Source of the DNA: Planctomycetota bacterium
GTDB lineage: Bacteria > Planctomycetota > MHYJ01 > JACPRB01
Assembly (NCBI GenBank): GCA_016209705.1
Contig: JACQVR010000030.1
Coordinates: 29,772-93,771 of the forward strand
Length of the DNA: 64,000 nucleotides
Direction: 5' to 3'
The notes beneath the pieces are model-generated. The model worked only from the letters and a program-made list of their open reading frames with translations. It did no database searches and had not been told where the DNA came from. Below, piece after piece: positions 1 to 8,274 of this stretch. Both the position numbers and the translations under genes were made by a program. Each line of letters begins with the position of its first letter. Position 1 is the stretch's first letter.

Positions 1-891
1 GCCGAGCTCAAACCGCCCGATCTGGAACCCCGCTTCGCTCGACTCCGCGCTCAGGTTGATCGCGCGCTCGATCGCCTCCTCCCCCCGGCCGGCGAAAGGC
101 CGGCGCGCCTGCATCAGGCGATGCGCTACAGCGTCTTCAACGGCGGAAAGCGCCTGCGTCCTATCTTGACGATGATGGCGTGCGAAGCCGTCGGGGGGAC
201 GGCCGCGGCGGCGATGCCGGCGGCCTGCGCCATCGAGCTCATCCATACCTATTCGCTGATCCACGACGACCTCCCCTCCATGGACAACGACGACTATCGG
301 CGCGGGAAGCCTTCGTGCCATCGCCGGTTCGACGAAGCCACCGCGATCCTGGCCGGAGACGCCCTCCAAGCCGCCGCTTTCGGCGTGCTGGCCGAGGAAG
401 TTTCCGACGCCGACCGATCCGCCGCGCTGGGTCGGGAGCTGGGTTCGGCCGCGGGAAGCCGAGGCATGGTAGGCGGGCAGGCGCTCGATCTGGGCGCCAC
501 GTCCAAGTCCAATTCGTCCGAGCTGGAGCGCATCCACCTCATGAAAACCGCCGCGATGTTCCGGGCGGCCGCGCGCATGGGTGCCGTCTGCGCGGGCGCG
601 CCCCCGCCGTCGGTGCAACGACTGGGTCGATACGGGCAAAGCCTCGGCCTTGCCTTCCAGATCGTCGATGATATACTCGATGTTTGCGGTACGGCTCGAG
701 ATCTCGGAAAGACCCCCGGCAAGGACTCCGCACAGGACAAGGCCACTTATCCCGCCCGGTTCGGCCTTGAAAAATCCCGCCGGAGGGCGGAGCTGCTGAT
801 CCGCCAAGTCGTGAAGGAGGCGATGTCGCTCGGCGCCCGAGGTAAACCGCTATCCGACCTGGCCGAGTTCATCATTCGAAGGACCCGCTGA
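1..891 (+). CDS. ispA: Polyprenyl (farnesyl/geranylgeranyl) diphosphate synthase, 5' end outside window
   Basis: Trans-prenyltransferase that condenses isopentenyl diphosphate with allylic diphosphates in the cytoplasm. The first aspartate-rich motif is DDLPSMDND and the second is DDILD, with the usual substrate-binding FNGGKRLRP segment just upstream. The reading frame is open from base 1, before the Met at 121, and encodes AELKPPDLEPRFARLRAQVD, so the true start lies outside the window. The stop is 1 nt before the dxs ATG, so the two are almost certainly co-transcribed. This ispA-dxs order is common in the MEP pathway of many bacteria. Chain length (C15 or C20) cannot be decided from the sequence alone. 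Confidence 0.93.
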   Translation, partial: AELKPPDLEPRFARLRAQVDRALDRLLPPAGERPARLHQAMRYSVFNGGKRLRPILTMMACEAVGGTAAAAMPAACAIELIHTYSLIHDDLPSMDNDDYRRGKPSCHRRFDEATAILAGDALQAAAFGVLAEEVSDADRSAALGRELGSAAGSRGMVGGQALDLGATSKSNSSELERIHLMKTAAMFRAAARMGAVCAGAPPPSVQRLGRYGQSLGLAFQIVDDILDVCGTARDLGKTPGKDSAQDKATYPARFGLEKSRRRAELLIRQVVKEAMSLGARGKPLSDLAEFIIRRTR

Positions 892-892
892 C

Positions 893-2842
893 ATGACCGA
901 CTCCCCGGAACTCCCCCTGCTGCCGCGCATCCGCGGCGCCAACGACATCCACAAGATGTCGCAGGAGGACCTGCCCCGCCTGGCGGCCGAAATCCGCCAG
1001 CTCATCATCGACGTCGTGATGAAAACCGGCGGGCATCTCGGGTCCAATCTGGGCGTGGTCGAGCTGACGTTGGCGCTGCACACCGTCTTCGACGTGACGC
1101 GCGACCTCATCGTCTGGGATGGAAGCTATCAGACCTACACGCACAAGATCTTGACCGGCCGCAAGGAACGGTTCCCCACGCTGCGCCAGTTCGGCGGGTT
1201 GTGCGGTTTCGGCTGGAAGCCTGAGAGCGAGCTCGACCCGTTCAACTTCGGGCACGTGGGCACCGGCCTCGCCGCCGCCTTCGGAGCGGTGGTGGCGGAC
1301 GCGCGGTTGGGCCGCAAGCGAAAGGTCATCGCCTATGTAGGCGACGGATCGCTCACGTCGGGCGTGGCGTTCGAGGCGCTCAACAACATCGGGCATTCGA
1401 AGCGCGACCTTCTGGTCATCCTGAACGACAACGGCTTCTCCATCGCGCCCACCGTGGGGGCGATCAAGAAGTACTTCACCGAACTGAGGACGCTGCCGCT
1501 TTACAACGAGGTAAAGAAGGAACTGCACCATATCCTGGAGAAACTGCCGCTGGGCGCCACGGTCGAGTCGGTATTGGACGGCGCGCGGCGCGGGCTGAAG
1601 CAGGCGCTCTTCCCCAACATCTTCACGGCGCTCGGCTTCCAGTACTACGGTCCCATCGATGGGCACGACCTCAAGCTGCTCGTCGAGGTGATGCGCAACG
1701 TCAAGCACCTGGAAGGACCCGTGCTCCTGCACGTCGTGACCAAGAAGGGCTGCGGCCATCCGGACGCGGATCGGGATCCGTTCGGACTGCACAAACCGGT
1801 CGAACCGAAACCCGCGGTGACGGGCAAGGTGGAGCCCGGCGGGAAACCGCCGCCGGCCAAATCCAAGTCCTATACGCGCGCGTTCATCGACGCCGCGATC
1901 GAAGTGGCGGCGCGCAATCCCAAGATCGTCGGCGTCACGGCGGCGATGCCCGACGGTACCGGCATCCTGGAGTTCGGGCAGGCGTATCCCGAGCGCGCGT
2001 TCGACGTGGGCATCAGCGAGCAATGCGCCGTCGCGTTCGCGGCGGGCCTGGCGCAGGCGGGCCTGAAGCCGATCGTGGCCATCTATTCCACGTTCCTCCA
2101 GCGCGCGTACGATCAGATCTTCCAGGAACTGTGCCTGAACAACCTGCCGGTGGTCCTGGTCCTGGATCGCGCGGGCGTCGCGGGCGAAGACGGGCCGACC
2201 CATCACGGAATGTTCGACATCGCCTACAGCCGGACGCTTCCGAATCTCACGCTGATGGCGCCGAAGGACGAAGTCGAGTTCAAGCGGATGCTTGAATTCG
2301 CGTTGACCCTCAAGGGGCCGAGCGAGATTCGAATCCCGCGGGAGAACGTTCCGGATCTGTCGCGGTTCGGGGGGGCGGACGTTCCGCTCCAGCTTGGAAA
2401 GGGCGAGCTTCTGGCCGACGGCAAGGACGGCGCCATCCTGGCGTACGGCGTGATGACGGTGCGGGCGCTCCAGGCGCGCGAGATGCTCCTGCGGGAGGGG
2501 ATCCAGGTGGCGGTGGCGAACGCGCGGTTCGCGAAGCCGGTGGATGCCGATCTGGCGTCCGCGCTGGCGAAGCGGTATCCGTTCGTCATGACGCTCGAAG
2601 ACCACGCCATGCTGGGCGGCTTCGGTTCGGCGGTGGTGGAAGCTCTGGCGCTGCGCAACGAAGCGGCGGGCAAGATCAAGATCCACGGCGTTCCGGACCG
2701 GTTTCTCCAGCACGCGGATCGCAAGGAGCTGATGAAGTTCCTTCACCTGGAGGCGGAGGGCATCGCCGACGTGGTGCGGATGCAGGTGTCGGGTCATCCC
2801 AAGCCCGCCCTGGACGACGCGCTGGGGAAGATCTTCTATTAG
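893..2842 (+). CDS. dxs: 1-deoxy-D-xylulose-5-phosphate synthase
   Basis: Thiamine-diphosphate enzyme that joins pyruvate and glyceraldehyde 3-phosphate to make DXP, the first step of the MEP isoprenoid pathway. At 649 aa it is of normal family length. The ThDP/Mg2+ motif GDGSLTSGVAFEALNN lies near residue 150 and the transketolase pyrimidine-binding region includes EDGPTHHGMFD near residue 430. The C-terminal transketolase domain is complete. The ATG follows the ispA stop by 1 nt, implying translational coupling. Idi, further along the window (45.6 kb), would act downstream of the same pathway. Confidence 0.96.
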   Translation: MTDSPELPLLPRIRGANDIHKMSQEDLPRLAAEIRQLIIDVVMKTGGHLGSNLGVVELTLALHTVFDVTRDLIVWDGSYQTYTHKILTGRKERFPTLRQFGGLCGFGWKPESELDPFNFGHVGTGLAAAFGAVVADARLGRKRKVIAYVGDGSLTSGVAFEALNNIGHSKRDLLVILNDNGFSIAPTVGAIKKYFTELRTLPLYNEVKKELHHILEKLPLGATVESVLDGARRGLKQALFPNIFTALGFQYYGPIDGHDLKLLVEVMRNVKHLEGPVLLHVVTKKGCGHPDADRDPFGLHKPVEPKPAVTGKVEPGGKPPPAKSKSYTRAFIDAAIEVAARNPKIVGVTAAMPDGTGILEFGQAYPERAFDVGISEQCAVAFAAGLAQAGLKPIVAIYSTFLQRAYDQIFQELCLNNLPVVLVLDRAGVAGEDGPTHHGMFDIAYSRTLPNLTLMAPKDEVEFKRMLEFALTLKGPSEIRIPRENVPDLSRFGGADVPLQLGKGELLADGKDGAILAYGVMTVRALQAREMLLREGIQVAVANARFAKPVDADLASALAKRYPFVMTLEDHAMLGGFGSAVVEALALRNEAAGKIKIHGVPDRFLQHADRKELMKFLHLEAEGIADVVRMQVSGHPKPALDDALGKIFY

Positions 2843-2941
2843 CGAAGTCGGAAGTTCGAAGTCTGTGGTCCCAATGTTCTTGCTACAAACTTCCAAGATC
2901 GAACTACCAACTTTACCGGATCGCTCGGGCGGCGTTCGCGC
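2843..2941. repeat. Intergenic imperfect palindrome after dxs
   Basis: The gap between dxs and the tRNA promoter holds degenerate repeats of words such as GAAGTCGGAAGTTCGAAGTC and their complements (ACTTCCAAGATCGAACTACC). This would fold into a long imperfect hairpin. It belongs to a class of word-like palindromes found at several gene ends in the window and may act as a terminator for dxs. No gene is seen here. Confidence 0.4.
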
Positions 2942-2969
2942 TTGCGCCCCTTGCCGCGGTTCCTATAAT
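2942..2969 (+). promoter_or_regulatory. Sigma-70-type promoter for tRNA-Leu
   Basis: A perfect -10 box TATAAT (2964-2969) lies 16 bp downstream of TTGCGC (2942-2947). The predicted start is about 30 bp before the mature tRNA 5' end. Confidence 0.6.
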
Positions 2970-3004
2970 GTCTCCCTTCCCTGGATGACACCGCATCACG
3001 GGAC

Positions 3005-3091
3005 GGGCGCGTGGCGGAACTGGCAGACGCGCTAGGTTCAGGACCTAGTGGGTTCATCCCCGTGGAGGTTCGATTCCTCTCGCGCCCACCA
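3005..3091 (+). tRNA. tRNA-Leu (anticodon CAG)
   Basis: Class II tRNA of 87 nt. The acceptor 5' strand GGGCGCG (3005-3011) pairs perfectly with CGCGCCC (3081-3087). The anticodon stem CTAGG/CCTAG encloses TTCAGGA, giving anticodon CAG. The T arm is GGAGG-TTCGATT-CCTCT. Discriminator A3088 is followed by an encoded CCA (3089-3091). The 3' end is the integration site of the mobile element; the CCA may come from the element, because the copy at attR reads CAC-TTCG instead. Confidence 0.96.
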
Positions 3092-4325
3092 CTTCGAAGT
3101 TTTCCCCAACCCCATATACGTCATGGGGTTGGGTTATATTCTCGGCTCCCGCAGCGAGAGCCAACACTTCCCGTTTGTCGTCCATTTGAATGATTCGCGC
3201 CGTTTTTGCCCCTTCGAGGGCTTCTCCCAGCTTCTCCACGGCGGCCCGGAGACAGTCGGCGTTCGCCCGGCCGTAGACGTTCATGGTCATGTGCGGGTCC
3301 TTGTGCCGGGCCAAGGCTTGCGCCGTCTTCACGTCGAAGCCCAGCTCGATCCCGAGATTGACGTGGGTGGTCCGCAATGAGTGGAAGTCCGCCTTCCCGT
3401 GGAACGTCCGCTTCTCGATTCCGGCCCGCTCCATGTCGAGCGTGATTTGGTCGGCTGCGTGATTGTGCTCCCATTCGGGGAAGAGTTCGTCTTCCGCCGC
3501 GCGGCCTTCAACATGACGGGCCAGGGCCTCGGCCAAATCCGTAGGAAGAGCCGCGACCGCCTCCCTCCGGTCCTTGGCGTTCTCGGCGTGGAGAAGGACC
3601 GTCAGATTCTCAAAGTCCAGATCGCCGACGCATAGGGACTTAATTTCACCCGCGCGGTAGCCCGTCACGAGCGCCAGCCGGTAAATCAGATTCCGGGGCT
3701 CGGGAGTAACGGCCAGGAGCTTCCCGACCTCTTCGAGCGTAAAGGCGCGCCGAAAGTTCTTGGGGGATACCGATGTATCGAATTCGCGGAGTCCCTCAAG
3801 AGGATTCGTCGAGAGAAACTTTCGTTCAGTGCACCACGCGACGAACGCATGGAGCATCCCAGCGGTATTGGAGAGCGTTTTCCCGGTCACGCCGGTCTTG
3901 GCATATTCCTGAAGCGCCGCCTCGACACCGGGCAGCGTGATATCCTTGAGCGTCCCGACCCGGAGCGCTTCCGTCCACCATGCGAGACATGCTTTCTGCT
4001 TTGCGGCGTAGTCCTTCGCCCACGGACGTCCCCCGCGCCCTCCTTGGGTATTGCCCCAGTCGAGATAGGCTTCGATGTGCTCGGCGATTGGTTTCAGGCC
4101 CTCAGTGTCGGCCGCTTGCGGGGCCTTGCGAACGCCGCGCCGGATCTCGTCGGCTTCGAGGGCGAGTTGCTGCGCCAATCGGCGGGTCTCGCCCTTGTCC
4201 GTGTAGCCCGTTCCGCCGGCGAGCTTCCCGTCCGGGCCGTGGTAGCGGAACCGCCAACGGGGATGAACCTTTCCGTCCGCGCCCCGTGTGCGGTAGAGCC
4301 AATACGCCACTTTCGCACGACTCAT
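3054..4325 (-). CDS. int: Tyrosine recombinase (site-specific integrase)
   Basis: 423-aa integrase expected to integrate and excise the element at tRNA-Leu. The catalytic set is visible: Arg224 (TGYRAGEIKSL), Lys251, His315-x-x-Arg318 (HSLRTT), His341 (ARHKDPH) and nucleophile Tyr351 (NVYGR). The N-terminal SAM-like core-binding domain spans roughly residues 75-185. The 3' end runs through the attL core and stops inside the tRNA gene (TGA at 3056-3054), so the last residues GARGIEP-PRG are tRNA-encoded. In the excised circle the same frame would continue into 12580-12302. The start overlaps the stop of the RHH gene (ATGA), indicating coupling. Confidence 0.93.
   Translation of the reverse strand: MSRAKVAYWLYRTRGADGKVHPRWRFRYHGPDGKLAGGTGYTDKGETRRLAQQLALEADEIRRGVRKAPQAADTEGLKPIAEHIEAYLDWGNTQGGRGGRPWAKDYAAKQKACLAWWTEALRVGTLKDITLPGVEAALQEYAKTGVTGKTLSNTAGMLHAFVAWCTERKFLSTNPLEGLREFDTSVSPKNFRRAFTLEEVGKLLAVTPEPRNLIYRLALVTGYRAGEIKSLCVGDLDFENLTVLLHAENAKDRREAVAALPTDLAEALARHVEGRAAEDELFPEWEHNHAADQITLDMERAGIEKRTFHGKADFHSLRTTHVNLGIELGFDVKTAQALARHKDPHMTMNVYGRANADCLRAAVEKLGEALEGAKTARIIQMDDKREVLALAAGAENITQPHDVYGVGENFEVVGARGIEPPRG
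3066..3089. repeat. attL core (in tRNA-Leu 3' end)
   Basis: 24-bp core identical to 12581-12604. It covers the T loop (TTCGATT) and acceptor 3' strand (CGCGCCC) of tRNA-Leu. Identity ends at flanking G3065 against C12580, and at C3090 against T12605. Confidence 0.85.
3105..3133. other. Perfect hairpin inside the int 3' end
   Basis: Stem CCCAACCCCAT (3105-3115) pairs perfectly with ATGGGGTTGGG (3123-3133) across a 7-nt loop. It lies 14 nt from the attL core within int. It could be an integrase arm site or an RNA hairpin that limits transcription between tRNA and int; no T-tract follows on either strand. Confidence 0.5.
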
Positions 4326-4513
4326 GAGCGCCTCCCTTCATTTTCGAGGGCCTTCTCCAGAATCTCCCGCGCCAGCGCCGAAAGAGTAACCTTTCGTGCC
4401 TTCGCCGCATCCTTCAGCAGTCGAAGGAAGCTCTCGGGGACTCGCAGGACGAGCAGCGGACTTTCCGCTCGCGAGCCCACGAGCCGGTTCTGGCCTCCAC
4501 GCCGCCGTTTCAT
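4322..4513 (-). CDS. Ribbon-helix-helix (Arc/CopG-like) regulator
   Basis: 63-aa basic protein. The segment SPLLVLRVPESFLRLLKD followed by ARKVTLSALAREILEKAL fits a beta-strand plus two helices of the ribbon-helix-helix fold. It is translationally coupled to int (4-nt ATGA overlap). Small RHH proteins beside integrases commonly regulate int/xis expression, and that role is inferred here. It could alternatively be the antitoxin half of a pair, but no toxin gene is adjacent. Confidence 0.7.
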   Translation of the reverse strand: MKRRRGGQNRLVGSRAESPLLVLRVPESFLRLLKDAAKARKVTLSALAREILEKALENEGRRS

Positions 4514-4546
4514 TCGGCGCTGTTATACAGCGAATTTCCCATCCTG

Positions 4547-4852
4547 TCAAGGAATATTCCGAAAAGCGCCGGGGCAGCCGTTCTCGACCCATTCGCGGAT
4601 TGTCGCGGCAAGCCACGCCGGACGGCCCCGCAAGCGACGGTCGGGGGACGGGATCTCCCCCGCCGAAATCATCCGCTCAAGGGTCCGGCCGCCTATCCCG
4701 AGCATGGAGGCCACGTCCTTCTTCCACAGGAGCAGGCGCGGAAGAGCCGCCGCGTCCGCCTTGGCCGTGGCCTTCGGCTTAGGCGCAGCCGTCGCCGGCG
4801 CGCTCCCGGCCTCGAAGGGTCCGCCGCCGGCCGTCTTGTTGCCGTCGTTCAT
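4547..4852 (-). CDS. AlpA/excisionase-like helix-turn-helix protein
   Basis: 101 aa. After an Ala/Pro/Lys-rich N-terminal linker of about 40 residues comes a MerR-like winged HTH (WKKDVASMLGIGGRTLERMI followed by IPSPDRRLRGRPAW). This is typical of AlpA and excisionase proteins of integrative elements. It lies next to int and overlaps the stop of the upstream small Cys-rich gene by 4 nt, so it belongs to the same minus-strand operon. It probably serves as a recombination directionality factor or regulator of int. Confidence 0.75.
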   Translation of the reverse strand: MNDGNKTAGGGPFEAGSAPATAAPKPKATAKADAAALPRLLLWKKDVASMLGIGGRTLERMISAGEIPSPDRRLRGRPAWLAATIREWVENGCPGAFRNIP

Positions 4853-5076
4853 GAGTTATCTCCCCTCTCAATTCCTGTTCGCTCATTGAGCGCGCCTGCC
4901 TCGACGCACATCGGATAGCCGTTCTTCGCGACCCATTCCCGCGCTCGACCGGCTTCAATCGCCACCACGAAAGCGCAGTCCTCGGCGTGCGAGAAAACGA
5001 CCCCTTGCACGTCGCCCAGGCGGGCGGCGGTCGTCTGGCGCTCGCCGCAGGCACGGCAGGTCAGAAACGCGTTCAT
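4849..5076 (-). CDS. Small Cys-containing protein, unknown
   Basis: 75 aa, starting at the ATG preceded by a strong GGAGG (CCTGGAGGCGAAGC-ATG). It opens with a possible zinc knuckle (LTCRACGERQTT) and has a further Cys-His region (SHAEDC). It overlaps its neighbours by ATGA at both ends, which supports real coding. It is too short to assign a family. A longer in-frame extension upstream (to 5490) exists but is better read as a separate, frameshifted gene. Confidence 0.6.
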   Translation of the reverse strand: MNAFLTCRACGERQTTAARLGDVQGVVFSHAEDCAFVVAIEAGRAREWVAKNGYPMCVEAGALNERTGIERGDNS

Positions 5077-5409
5077 GCTTCGCCTCCAGGGATTTGATTC
5101 GACTCCTCGATCATCTCGGCCACCAGCTCCGGCCCGCCGGGGGTGACACTCGCCGCAGACCGTGGGTCCATGGATCGACCGCCAGCGCCGCAGGTGGGTT
5201 GCCGGGTACAAGCAGGCGATCCGCGGCGCGCCCCCGCCTGCATCCCGCCCGCGCCTCTTTGCGGCTGGAGCGACAGCCGCCTGTGACACATGGGACAGCC
5301 GACGGTTGAGAGTAGATTTCGCCTCAAAGCCGCTCCCCGAGCGCGGCATGGCGGTCTCGGACATGTGGATCTCCCGGACCGTCCGCGACGGGGCGGAGAG
5401 TTCGCTCAT
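5073..5409 (-). pseudogene. Zinc-finger-like protein interrupted by a +1 frameshift
   Basis: Translation from ATG 5409 (strong SD GGGGAGG) gives about 90 residues ending in a convincing Cys/His region (WRSIHGPTVCGECHP). The reading frame then turns to low-complexity Arg/Gly. Skipping one base in the run of five G (5139-5143, C on the coding strand) switches to the frame encoding GGPELVAEMIEESNQIPGG, whose TGA overlaps the next ATG. The intact product would be about 111 aa. The shift may be a sequencing error in the homopolymer, a real mutation or programmed frameshifting. CGECHP-type motifs occur in small phage-element proteins; no function can be assigned. Confidence 0.5.
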
Positions 5410-5422
5410 GCGGCACCTCCCC

Positions 5423-5510
5423 GGGAGACGATTGGAGACCCACTTCCGGTTGATCTGCCAAGAAAGCCCCTCGCGGGAATCAACCCGCAAATCGTCTCCA
5501 TTCGTCTCCC
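5423..5510. promoter_or_regulatory. Inverted GTCTCC repeats: operator or replication-origin candidate
   Basis: GGGAGACGATTGGAGAC (5423-5439) is inverted at 5494-5510 with one mismatch. Each arm holds two copies of a GTCTCC box. A smaller palindrome GCGGG-AATCAA-CCCGC sits between them (5473-5488). The region is the gap between the primase 3' end and the next element gene start. Such iteron-like arrays near a P4-type primase can be origins or operators; this is inference from position. Confidence 0.45.
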
Positions 5511-5575
5511 GGCCGAACCGCGAAAACCGCGTAAAACCGCTCCAACCCGTGCCGAAAGGGCCATATTCGCCTACC

Positions 5576-7927
5576 CTAATCCTCGCCCGGTTCCCGACCC
5601 CTCAAACCGATCCCGGACCACCAAATCCGGTTGTCGTCGCCCCGGTTCTTCTCGCGCCGAAATCCTCGGTCCGCGAGCCTCCGGCCGAATGCGTTTTGCT
5701 TCACCGGGTCCCCGGTTCCCTTCTCCTCAACCCATCGGGTGTACGCCGTATAAAGATCCCGCGCGGATGCCCTCGCCGGGGGGAGGACGATGCAGCAGTC
5801 CTCGATGAACCCGGCGAGCGCGTCCTGTTCCTCGCGGTACTCGGCGGTCGCCGCGAGCACCTCGGCGGGGTCGCGGAGTCCCTCGGCGTACCAGGCGACC
5901 GCGCCGCGCACGAGCCACGCCAGGATTCCCTCGGCCTCGGCGCGTAACTTCGCCGGAAGCTCCTTGTCCTGCTTCTCCGGCGGGACCGTGACGTTGAACG
6001 GCACGAGTCGGATTCGTCGCCAGATCGCGTAGTCCCCGCCGTGGATCTCCGGTTTGTGATTCGTCGCCAGAATGATCTTGTGGGTAGGGACGAAGGACCA
6101 GAAGTCCTCCCGCATCCTGCGCGCCTTGACGCAATCCCGTCCGGTCAACTGCTTCGTGAGTCCTTCGGCGAGCTTCCGGCCTTCGTCGATCTCATGGGTA
6201 TACGCCAGTCGAATCCCGAACAGGTCCGCCAGCCCGGTCGGGTGGGCTTCGCCGCGCCGCTCCAGGAGTAGCTCCGGCGCAATAATTGCCGAGTAGTCGG
6301 TCCCGAGCACGAAACTGATTGCGCCCGTCACGGTCGTCTTGCCGTTCGCGCCGGAGCCGTGGAAAAACCAGAGCGCATCCTCGCGAACATCCCCGGTCGC
6401 GCAGTATCCGAGCATTCGCGCGAGATACCGGACCAGGTGATCCTTGCCCTCCATGATCTCCAGGAGGAATCGGTCCCATGCCGGGGCGGTCGCGTCCGGA
6501 TGAAACTCGACCGGGCAGAGCTTCGTCAGGAAGTCCTCGCGCCGATAGGGACGCAGCTCCCCGGTCCGAAGGTCAATCGTCCCGTTCGCGACGTTCAGAA
6601 GCCACGGGCCCCGGTCCAGGTCATCGGGCGTGATCGCCAATTCGCAGCGGGCGAGCGCGATCATCGAATCGAGACGCGCAGCGGAGAGACTCTTCGCCGC
6701 ATGAATAGCGAGCCGGTTCGCCTCGGCCGGGTCCTTCGCCGCCTTTGCTTCATCGAAGATCGTGCGCGCCGTCCGCTTCGCGCGGCGCTCGACTTGCGCC
6801 AGCGCGTCCGTGGTCCATCTCTTACCATCCCAGGCAATCCACCGGTCCCACGGGTAGACGTACCGAAGATCCTCGCCGTGTTGTGCGACGAATCGGGCCG
6901 CGTTGCCGGTATCGGTGAACCGTTCCGCCTCCGGCGCGGGTTCCGCCGGCGAGCTGTTGGAGCCGGCGAGCAGGTAACCCTCGGCAGCGTTGGCCTTCGC
7001 CGCGTCTTCGACCTTGTGGCGTAGCTCTTTCTCCGTCCACGGCGGGACGCACCTCGGGTTGTATTCGCGGTCCAGCAGGTCGAAGCCAACGTCCGTCGGT
7101 AGCGCGAATCCGCGGATGATGGAAAGCGCCGCGCTCCAAGTCGTCGCGTGTCCTCCCGCGCCGGAAGTGGCGCCCGGTATCCGCGACAGATAGGCCGACG
7201 CGCGCTTGATCCGATCCGAGAGGCCCGGCAACCCGTTCGACGGCCTTGCGTTCGTGTTCGCCGGTGCCGCCGTCGCGGCGCTCTCCAAGCTCTTGGGGTC
7301 GCGTGCCGCCAGATCCTCGACGCGCCGCGGCTCGGTGCGGGCAATCCGAACGTCGGCGACACGCTTTACGCCATCGACTGTTGCGCCAGGGGTCCACAGG
7401 AAACGTGCGCGATCCTTCGTGACGGTCGGGTCGATCGTGAGCCCTTCGCGTTCGCGTATCAGCTCGCCCAGCACCGCGGCCACCTGGGTCTCCGCGCCGC
7501 GGGCCGCGCGCGCGAACGTCTCGTGGTCCCGGATCGGCTCAGATAGGACGAACACGGCGCGCAGCCCACGGGGTGTTGGATGGATCAGATTGGGCAGATC
7601 GCCCAGGGCCTCAACCGCACGTCCCAGCAGGTCTGGAGGGATCGTCGCGTGTTTGCCGTCCTCACCGTGATAATCCAGGTCCAGCGCGATCGCGTAGGCC
7701 GATTCCCACTTCTCTCCATTTCGATAGTTGCCGGCGAATGTGGACGCGCTCCACCAAGCTTCGACGCCGACATGACCGGCGATCATCTTCGCCAGCCCAT
7801 GTACGGGATCTCCGGTCAGATTGACGCGCCTCCCTTGGGGCCGATCTCGTCCAGCGCCCAGCGTGATTGCTGGTAATGATCGCGGCGGTACTTTGTTTCC
7901 GCCATGCTGTGGAGAGGCTGTCGTCAT
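5576..7927 (-). CDS. P4-type phage/plasmid primase-helicase
   Basis: 783 aa from ATG 7927, chosen because it overlaps the preceding stop as ATGA. The N-terminal part contains a primase-like acidic patch (ALDLDYHGEDGKHA). The middle has a PriCT-like segment (residues about 250-330, CVPPWTEKELRHKVEDAAK). The C-terminal half is a D5/superfamily 3 helicase with Walker A GSGANGKTT and the downstream ILATNHKPEI sensor region, preceded by a D5_N-like domain. It would initiate replication of the excised element. Two upstream Met codons would add 3 or 21 residues. The gene is intact and of normal family length. Confidence 0.9.
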   Translation of the reverse strand: MTTASPQHGGNKVPPRSLPAITLGAGRDRPQGRRVNLTGDPVHGLAKMIAGHVGVEAWWSASTFAGNYRNGEKWESAYAIALDLDYHGEDGKHATIPPDLLGRAVEALGDLPNLIHPTPRGLRAVFVLSEPIRDHETFARAARGAETQVAAVLGELIREREGLTIDPTVTKDRARFLWTPGATVDGVKRVADVRIARTEPRRVEDLAARDPKSLESAATAAPANTNARPSNGLPGLSDRIKRASAYLSRIPGATSGAGGHATTWSAALSIIRGFALPTDVGFDLLDREYNPRCVPPWTEKELRHKVEDAAKANAAEGYLLAGSNSSPAEPAPEAERFTDTGNAARFVAQHGEDLRYVYPWDRWIAWDGKRWTTDALAQVERRAKRTARTIFDEAKAAKDPAEANRLAIHAAKSLSAARLDSMIALARCELAITPDDLDRGPWLLNVANGTIDLRTGELRPYRREDFLTKLCPVEFHPDATAPAWDRFLLEIMEGKDHLVRYLARMLGYCATGDVREDALWFFHGSGANGKTTVTGAISFVLGTDYSAIIAPELLLERRGEAHPTGLADLFGIRLAYTHEIDEGRKLAEGLTKQLTGRDCVKARRMREDFWSFVPTHKIILATNHKPEIHGGDYAIWRRIRLVPFNVTVPPEKQDKELPAKLRAEAEGILAWLVRGAVAWYAEGLRDPAEVLAATAEYREEQDALAGFIEDCCIVLPPARASARDLYTAYTRWVEEKGTGDPVKQNAFGRRLADRGFRREKNRGDDNRIWWSGIGLRGREPGED

Positions 7928-8148
7928 CGTTGGCATTCCTGGTCGCGGCGGACCACCTCGCGAAACGCTTCCAGGTCCTCGACTTTCCAAAGCCGCGCGC
8001 CGCCGACGGTTTCGGGTTCAGGCAGCTCGCGTGCGTAATCGCGGAGGATCCGATCCAATACGGAGCGGGTCATCGGCCGGCCCCGAGCATCGGCCAACGC
8101 CCGCTGGATGTCCCCATAGGAAAAACGCGTCTTTGTCGTCCCAATCAT
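7924..8148 (-). CDS. Small HTH-type DNA-binding protein
   Basis: 74 aa from the ATG at 8148, which has GGAGG five bases upstream; an in-frame ATG at 8160 and a longer frame to 8250 lack good signals. The sequence (FSYGDIQRALADA, MTRSVLDRILRDYARE, GARLWKVEDLEAFREVV) resembles a MerR-like winged helix that reads a target with a C-terminal recognition strand. It is coupled to the primase by ATGA and probably regulates the replication operon. Confidence 0.6.
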   Translation of the reverse strand: MIGTTKTRFSYGDIQRALADARGRPMTRSVLDRILRDYARELPEPETVGGARLWKVEDLEAFREVVRRDQECQR

Positions 8149-8274
8149 CGCCGCCTCCATCAGCACAAAAACAATGGCCGCGCACCTTGCGGCTTCCAAA
8201 CGACACGAAAACTCTACGGCGGGGGAGATGGAGGTGAAATTCCGAATCAATGGGCGGGAACGCGCGAATTGTTT

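Noticed and set aside
872..2896. 674-aa open frame antisense to dxs
   Set aside because: Composition and length follow from the high-GC shadow of dxs; no domain recognised and it ignores the complete dxs gene.
3054..3091. Integrase end inside the tRNA considered an annotation artefact
   Set aside because: The frame is real and in phase with the core at both ends; kept as the integrase 3' end rather than discarded.
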